Assembly: GCA_013349725.1 (NCBI GenBank)
Contig: DUZB01000096.1
Coordinates: 1-8,880, forward strand
DNA length: 8,880 nt
Source of the DNA: Deltaproteobacteria bacterium
Lineage (GTDB): Bacteria > Desulfobacterota > DSM-4660 > Desulfatiglandales > Desulfatiglandaceae
Direction of reading: 5' to 3'
The translations under genes were made by a program, and so were the position numbers. Shown piece by piece: positions 5,360 to 8,880 of this stretch (positions within the stretch are counted from its first letter, which is position 1; each line of letters starts with the position of its first letter). The notes under the pieces are model-generated. The model ran no database searches. It saw only the letters and a program-made list of their open reading frames with translations, and was not told where the DNA came from.

Positions 5360-6460
5360 ATGTCTGAGGAAAAGAACAGCCCCGTGAATGCTGCTTATAA
5401 GGAAAAAGATCTGCTTATAAATGGCTTCAAGCCTTCCAATAACGCTTGCATGCAGGGGACCGAATTCTTTGCAAGCATTTTCTTGAATTCCCCCATAGGC
5501 ATCTTTATTGTGGAAGATGGAAAATTCCGATTCGTGAATCCGGAATTTCGGCGGATTTCAGGATTCTCGGAAGAAGATCTTCTGGGAGTGAATTCGCTTG
5601 AGATTGTCCTGCCCGAGGACAGAGCCCTGGTAAGGGAAAATGCCAGAAAAATGCTTAAAGGAGAACGTTCCTCGCCTTACCATCACCGTGTTGTTGGAAA
5701 AGATGGAGAAATCAGGTGGATTGTTGAAGCGGTTGCGCCCATCGATTTTGAGGGGAGAAAAGCGACATTGGGTTTTTTCCTGGATACAACCGAACAGGAA
5801 CTGGCCAAGGAAGCGATCTATCTGTCGGAAGATAAATTTCAGAAAGCATTTCGCTCCAGCCCCGACTGGTTTGTCATATCGACCATGGAATGTGGAATGT
5901 ACTTGGACGTGAATGAAGCTTTTTTGCGAACGACCGGATATCGCAGGGAAGATGTCATCGGGCATACCTCCACTGAACTGAACATCTGGGCTGATCCCGA
6001 GAAGCGAAACGAAATGCTCCGGATGCTGCGGGAAAAAGGGGTCGTACGCGATATGGAGGCCCGGTTTCGAACAAAATCAGGGAGCATTAGGCACGTTCTA
6101 TGGTCGGCGGAGATGATCGATTATGAGGGGGAGAAATGTCTTATTGCCATGGCCAAGGACATCACCGGACGCATCAAGGCTGAGGAAGAGCGCCTGAAGC
6201 ACGAAAAACTGCAGGGGGTCCTGGAAACGGCCGGAGCGGCATGTCATGAACTGAATCAGCCTCTTCAATATATCTATTTGCTTCTGAGTGAGGCCATGGA
6301 AGATAGCCCTGAAAGCAGCAGCCTTGCGGAGATGAAAAAACAGCTGGATCGTCTCAGAGGAATTACCAAGAAACTGGAACTGGTTACTATTTACCAGACG
6401 AAAGACTATATTAAGGGGGAAAAAATCATAGATATTGACAAGGCTTCGAAAACCGACTGA
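5360..6460 (+). CDS. PAS-PAS sensor with a histidine-phosphoacceptor segment, no kinase ATPase domain
   Basis: 366 residues, no membrane segment or signal peptide, so cytoplasmic. A first PAS domain covers about residues 35-150 (SPIGIFIVEDGKFRFVNPEF, then GFSEEDLLG and GKDGEIRWI). A second covers about 155-272 (SPDWFVIST, YLDVNEAFLRTTGYRREDVI, FRTKSGSIRHVLW). A coiled-coil linker (272-288) leads to an H-box, AACHELNQPLQYI, with the likely phosphorylated His296. The protein then ends with a helix and the tail YQTKDYIKGEKIIDIDKAS. The N, G1, F and G2 boxes of a HATPase domain are absent. I recall this same tail closing other PAS and receiver proteins of Desulfobacterota, so the short form is probably natural rather than truncated. 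It would need a partner kinase to phosphorylate His296, or act as a dimerising signal module. The ATG has GAAGG five to nine bases upstream. Twelve bases separate it from hrpA, implying co-transcription. Confidence 0.88.
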   Translation: MSEEKNSPVNAAYKEKDLLINGFKPSNNACMQGTEFFASIFLNSPIGIFIVEDGKFRFVNPEFRRISGFSEEDLLGVNSLEIVLPEDRALVRENARKMLKGERSSPYHHRVVGKDGEIRWIVEAVAPIDFEGRKATLGFFLDTTEQELAKEAIYLSEDKFQKAFRSSPDWFVISTMECGMYLDVNEAFLRTTGYRREDVIGHTSTELNIWADPEKRNEMLRMLREKGVVRDMEARFRTKSGSIRHVLWSAEMIDYEGEKCLIAMAKDITGRIKAEEERLKHEKLQGVLETAGAACHELNQPLQYIYLLLSEAMEDSPESSSLAEMKKQLDRLRGITKKLELVTIYQTKDYIKGEKIIDIDKASKTD

Positions 6461-6472
6461 AGTCCTCTACAA

Positions 6473-8880
6473 ATGAATTCCAACCATCAGATCAAGAAAA
6501 TTCGCTCACGTATTTCTCAGGCCATGGAAAAGGATCAGCCTGCTTTTTCCAAACGCCTGAACAGAATCCTGACAAAATATACGGGAAGCGACCTCACTGA
6601 AAAAGCAGTACAACAGCTTATTATTCTTGAAAAAAATATCGGGGCTTCCGTTTCGGGAAAACAACTCCGTGTGAAGAACCTCCCGAACCTTTCCTATCCG
6701 GAAACCCTGCCCATCACTTCCCGAAAAGACGACATCGCTGAAACAATCCGGAACCATCAGGTAGTCATTATCGCCGGAGATACCGGATCCGGCAAAAGTA
6801 CCCAGATACCTAAAATGTGCCTGGAGGCCGGCAGGGGAATTGAGAGGAAAATCGCCTGCACCCAGCCCAGAAGAATTGCAGCCACGACCATTGCGGGCCG
6901 GATTGCGGAAGAATTAGGGGAAGAAATCGGACATTCGGTGGGGTACAAGATACGTTTTAAAGATCGAACCAGCCCCGACGGGTATATCAAAGTCATGACG
7001 GACGGCATGTTGTTAGCCGAAACACAGCAGGACCCCGGTCTTCACGCCTATGACACGATCATTGTGGACGAAGCCCACGAAAGAAGCCTCAATATCGATT
7101 TCATCCTGGGCATCCTGAAAACGCTCCTGGAAACGAGGCGAGACCTGAGGGTGATTATTACTTCGGCCACTATCGATACGGAAAAATTTTCCGCAGCTTT
7201 CGGAGGAGCGCCTGTCATTGAAGTCTCCGGACGTAGATTCCCGGTAACCGTTGAATACCTGCCCGTTGATTCCCGACTTCAGGAAACCGGCGATGTCACC
7301 TATGTGGATATGGCGGTCAATGCGGTGGCCAAAGTATGTGGAAGGGGACCTTTCGGGGATATCCTGATCTTCATGCCCACGGAGCAGGATATCCTTGAGA
7401 CATGCGATCGTCTGGAGGGGAAACAACTGAAGAATGCTACGGTATTACCTCTTTTTTCCAGACTTAGCGGCGCGCAGCAGCGGCGCGTTTTTCAGCCGGT
7501 AAGCGGCAGGAAAATCGTCGTTGCAACGAATGTGGCGGAAACGTCTCTCACCATACCGGGAATCAGGTTTGTCATCGATACGGGTCTTGCAAGAATATTG
7601 AGGTACATTCCTAAAACCCGGACCACGAGCATCCCCGTAAGTCCCATCTCAAGAAGCAGCGCGGATCAGAGAAAGGGTCGTTGCGGACGACTTGAGAACG
7701 GTACCTGCATTCGATTGTATTCTGAGGAAGATTACGACTCCCGTCCTGAATTCACCGAGCCGGAAATCCTTCGTTCGAACTTAGCCGAAGTCATTCTCCG
7801 GATGATTTCCCTGAAACTGGGAGATATCGGGACCTTCCCTTTCCTGGACAGCCCCAACCCCAGGAGCATCAAAGACGGTTTTGACCTCCTTGTGGAATTA
7901 GGCGCCGTTGTAAGGAGAAATGATACCGTTTTTCTTACAGACAAAGGGCGTCTGATGGCCAGGATGCCTGTGGATCCGAAAATATCCAGAATGATTATCG
8001 AGGCAAGGAAAGAGGGTTGCGTTCACGACATTGCGGTCATCGCATCGGCTTTGACGGTTCAGGACCCCAGGGAAAGGCCCATGGAAAAGGCTGCCCATGC
8101 CGACCGGATGCACGCCCGTTTTAAAGATGTCGGGTCCGACTTTGTTACCCTGCTCAATCTCTGGAATTCCTACCATCGCTCATGGGAAACCCTGAAAACA
8201 CAGAACAGGATACGGAAGTTCTGCAGGGAACATTTCCTTTCCTTCCCGCGCATGGCCGAATGGCGCCATATTTACGAGCAGATCTCCCTCATTCTGAAAG
8301 AACACGGCATTCCAAACAGCAACAGCAAAACCGAAACATCTCAAGAAAACAGCTATGACGGCATCCATCGATCGGTTTTGAGCGGGTATCTATCCAACAT
8401 TGCCGTCAAAAAAGAAAAGAATATCTATCTTGCCGCAAGGGGCAGAGAGGCCATGATTTTTCCAGGCTCCACCCTTTTCAACAAAGGCGCTGAATGGATC
8501 GTTGCGGCGGAGATGGTGAAGACGTCCAGACTCTTTGCAAGAACGGCGGCGAAAATTGATCCCGGATGGCTGGAAACTGTAGGCGGACGTCTGTGCAAAT
8601 CGTCCTATTCCAACCCCCATTGGGAGAAGAATCGAGGCGAGGTCCGCGCTTCAGAGCAGGTGACACTCTATGGTCTGGTCATCGTTCCTCAAAGGTCGGT
8701 CGCTTACAGCCCCATTAATCCGGGTGAAGCCCACGAAATTTTCATACAAACCGCCCTGGTAGAAGGGGAGATGAAAAAGGAATTTGGATTCCTCACCCAC
8801 AACAGAACTCTGATCGAAAAAGTTTCCGGGATGGAAGATAAGATAAGACGTCGCGGAATGCTCATGAGCGAGGAAAGTTT
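6473..8880 (+). CDS. hrpA: DEAH-box ATP-dependent RNA helicase HrpA, C-terminus beyond window
   Basis: Open from the ATG to the right edge, 802 codons of a family usually near 1,300 residues. The motifs of a DEAH/RHA helicase are all present: Walker A GDTGSGKS (102-109), TQPRRIAATT (motif Ia), DEAHERS from residue 199 (motif II), SAT at 231-233 (motif III), and QRKGRCGR at 399-406 (motif VI). These are followed by the winged-helix and ratchet region and then by the HrpA-specific OB-like region (SYSNPHWEKNRGEVR, VTLYGLVIVPQR). HrpA unwinds RNA; in E. coli it helps process some mRNAs and rescues stalled ribosomes. No clear Shine-Dalgarno sequence precedes the ATG, and with 12 bases to the preceding stop, translation may be coupled to the PAS gene. 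ATG at 6524 is an alternative start, but the longer form fits the N-terminal helices of known HrpA. No inactivating changes are seen. Confidence 0.95.
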   Translation, partial: MNSNHQIKKIRSRISQAMEKDQPAFSKRLNRILTKYTGSDLTEKAVQQLIILEKNIGASVSGKQLRVKNLPNLSYPETLPITSRKDDIAETIRNHQVVIIAGDTGSGKSTQIPKMCLEAGRGIERKIACTQPRRIAATTIAGRIAEELGEEIGHSVGYKIRFKDRTSPDGYIKVMTDGMLLAETQQDPGLHAYDTIIVDEAHERSLNIDFILGILKTLLETRRDLRVIITSATIDTEKFSAAFGGAPVIEVSGRRFPVTVEYLPVDSRLQETGDVTYVDMAVNAVAKVCGRGPFGDILIFMPTEQDILETCDRLEGKQLKNATVLPLFSRLSGAQQRRVFQPVSGRKIVVATNVAETSLTIPGIRFVIDTGLARILRYIPKTRTTSIPVSPISRSSADQRKGRCGRLENGTCIRLYSEEDYDSRPEFTEPEILRSNLAEVILRMISLKLGDIGTFPFLDSPNPRSIKDGFDLLVELGAVVRRNDTVFLTDKGRLMARMPVDPKISRMIIEARKEGCVHDIAVIASALTVQDPRERPMEKAAHADRMHARFKDVGSDFVTLLNLWNSYHRSWETLKTQNRIRKFCREHFLSFPRMAEWRHIYEQISLILKEHGIPNSNSKTETSQENSYDGIHRSVLSGYLSNIAVKKEKNIYLAARGREAMIFPGSTLFNKGAEWIVAAEMVKTSRLFARTAAKIDPGWLETVGGRLCKSSYSNPHWEKNRGEVRASEQVTLYGLVIVPQRSVAYSPINPGEAHEIFIQTALVEGEMKKEFGFLTHNRTLIEKVSGMEDKIRRRGMLMSEES

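Noticed and set aside
7013..7426. Minus-strand open frames opposite hrpA
   Set aside because: All are antisense to the helicase, which carries all expected motifs in one continuous frame.

Overview
The window reads as a chromosomal segment of a Gram-negative bacterium, most likely a Desulfobacterota (old Deltaproteobacteria) lineage. This is inferred from the moderate GC content, the paired PAS domains ending in a histidine-phosphoacceptor segment with a TKDY...KIIDIDKAS-type tail, the type of universal stress protein, and the Proteobacteria-like HrpA helicase. No rRNA, tRNA, CRISPR array or intact insertion sequence was seen. Both ends of the window cut through genes.

Left part (1-1126). 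On the minus strand lies the 5' end of a lipoprotein with a right-handed beta-helix fold, probably acting on polysaccharide. It is preceded by, and overlaps through ATGA with, a doubtful small membrane ORF. On the plus strand a reasonable sigma70-like promoter (742-770) precedes a short ORF (925-1119). The first 38 or so residues of that ORF match the start of the DruA/DUF4338 family and the remainder does not, so it is a remnant or a micro-protein.

Centre-left (1127-3238). Seven bases after that short ORF begins the most interesting gene, a 703-residue fusion. Its N-terminal half aligns by eye along its whole length with AAA/ABC-type ATPases of the 'predicted ATP-binding protein' kind, but every catalytic motif (Walker A, signature, Walker B, H-loop) is gone. 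A proline-rich linker joins it to a radical SAM enzyme with an intact CX3CX2C cluster motif. It looks like a pseudo-ATPase tethered to a radical SAM domain, next to a remnant of a defence or mobile-element protein.

Middle (3239-4680). A roughly 580-base gene-poor stretch holds a large hairpin, a truncated minus-strand reading frame and two clusters of a 7-bp tandem repeat (consensus CTAAYNG) in opposite orientation. A strong promoter then drives a membrane fatty acid hydroxylase/sterol desaturase whose stop codon is supplied by a third cluster of the same repeat.

Right part (4681-8880). A minus-strand UspA-type universal stress protein with an ATP-binding motif is preceded by an 11-residue micro-ORF with a near-perfect Shine-Dalgarno sequence. 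Divergent from it, a PAS-PAS protein with a histidine-phosphotransfer segment but no kinase ATPase domain is followed after 12 bases by hrpA, a DEAH-box RNA helicase that runs off the right end. The last two are probably one transcription unit. The right side is ordinary housekeeping and stress sequence; the left and middle look like an accessory region with signs of rearrangement.
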